A DNA stretch of 64,000 nt from Ziziphus jujuba (lineage: Eukaryota; Streptophyta; Magnoliopsida; Rosales; Rhamnaceae). A program made the translations under genes and the position numbers. The notes below the pieces were generated by a model. It was given only the letters and a program-made list of their open reading frames with translations, was not told where the DNA came from and did no database searches. Location: NCBI RefSeq assembly GCF_031755915.1, contig NC_083390.1, positions 23,431,001 through 23,495,000 of the forward strand. The letters are read 5' to 3'. Of the stretch, positions 63,968 to 64,000 are shown piece by piece; position 1 is the stretch's first letter; each line of letters starts with the position of its first letter.

Positions 63968-64000
63968 AAGATATATGACCTCAGCTAGCTATTCTGCTTC

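Overview
The window reads as nuclear DNA of a flowering plant, a core eudicot and probably a rosid. It is AT-rich, its genes have many short exons with GT-AG introns, the intergenic DNA is full of AT, AC and GA microsatellites, and every recognisable protein is a plant family member. I rebuilt the multi-exon genes by joining splice sites that keep the reading frame and family similarity. Exon coordinates are in each entry.

Layout, left to right: (1) the 5' part of a tubby-like protein 8 gene (minus strand, running off the left edge), head to head with a chloroplast-targeted protein of unknown function (plus, 296 aa). (2) A 5.1-26.5 kb block of three tandem duplicated units, each built around a NUDT3 gene (Nudix plus dipeptidyl-peptidase III fusion). 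The first is a ~1.1 kb stump, the second holds the only intact copy (21 exons, 784 aa), and the third is a pseudogene missing exons 1-8 and carrying stops and frameshifts. The duplication also copied the promoter and 5' leader of the next gene, a 93-aa single-pass membrane protein (27.0 kb). (3) A SERINC membrane protein (29.0-31.9 kb). (4) RAD23, a proteasome shuttle receptor (minus, 35.9-40.3 kb). (5) A STE20/GCK-type protein kinase (43.9-54.5 kb) with a near-perfect ~475-bp tandem duplication inside one intron and one GC-AG intron. (6) A small unrecognised Gly/Ser-rich gene with a clear TATA box (55.6 kb). (7) A one-exon fasciclin-like arabinogalactan protein (57.5 kb). (8) A glucose-6-phosphate 1-epimerase (59.9-64.0 kb).

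From memory, the run TLP8, unknown chloroplast protein, NUDT3, SERINC, RAD23, STE20 kinase corresponds to genes that Arabidopsis splits between two homeologous chromosome 1 segments (around At1g16070-16190 and At1g79640-79690). The window would then keep the order that existed before that duplication. The genes are housekeeping genes that do not form one pathway. No CRISPR array, tRNA, rRNA or viral gene was seen. The most unusual feature is the three-unit NUDT3 array with its decayed flanking copies and duplicated promoter.
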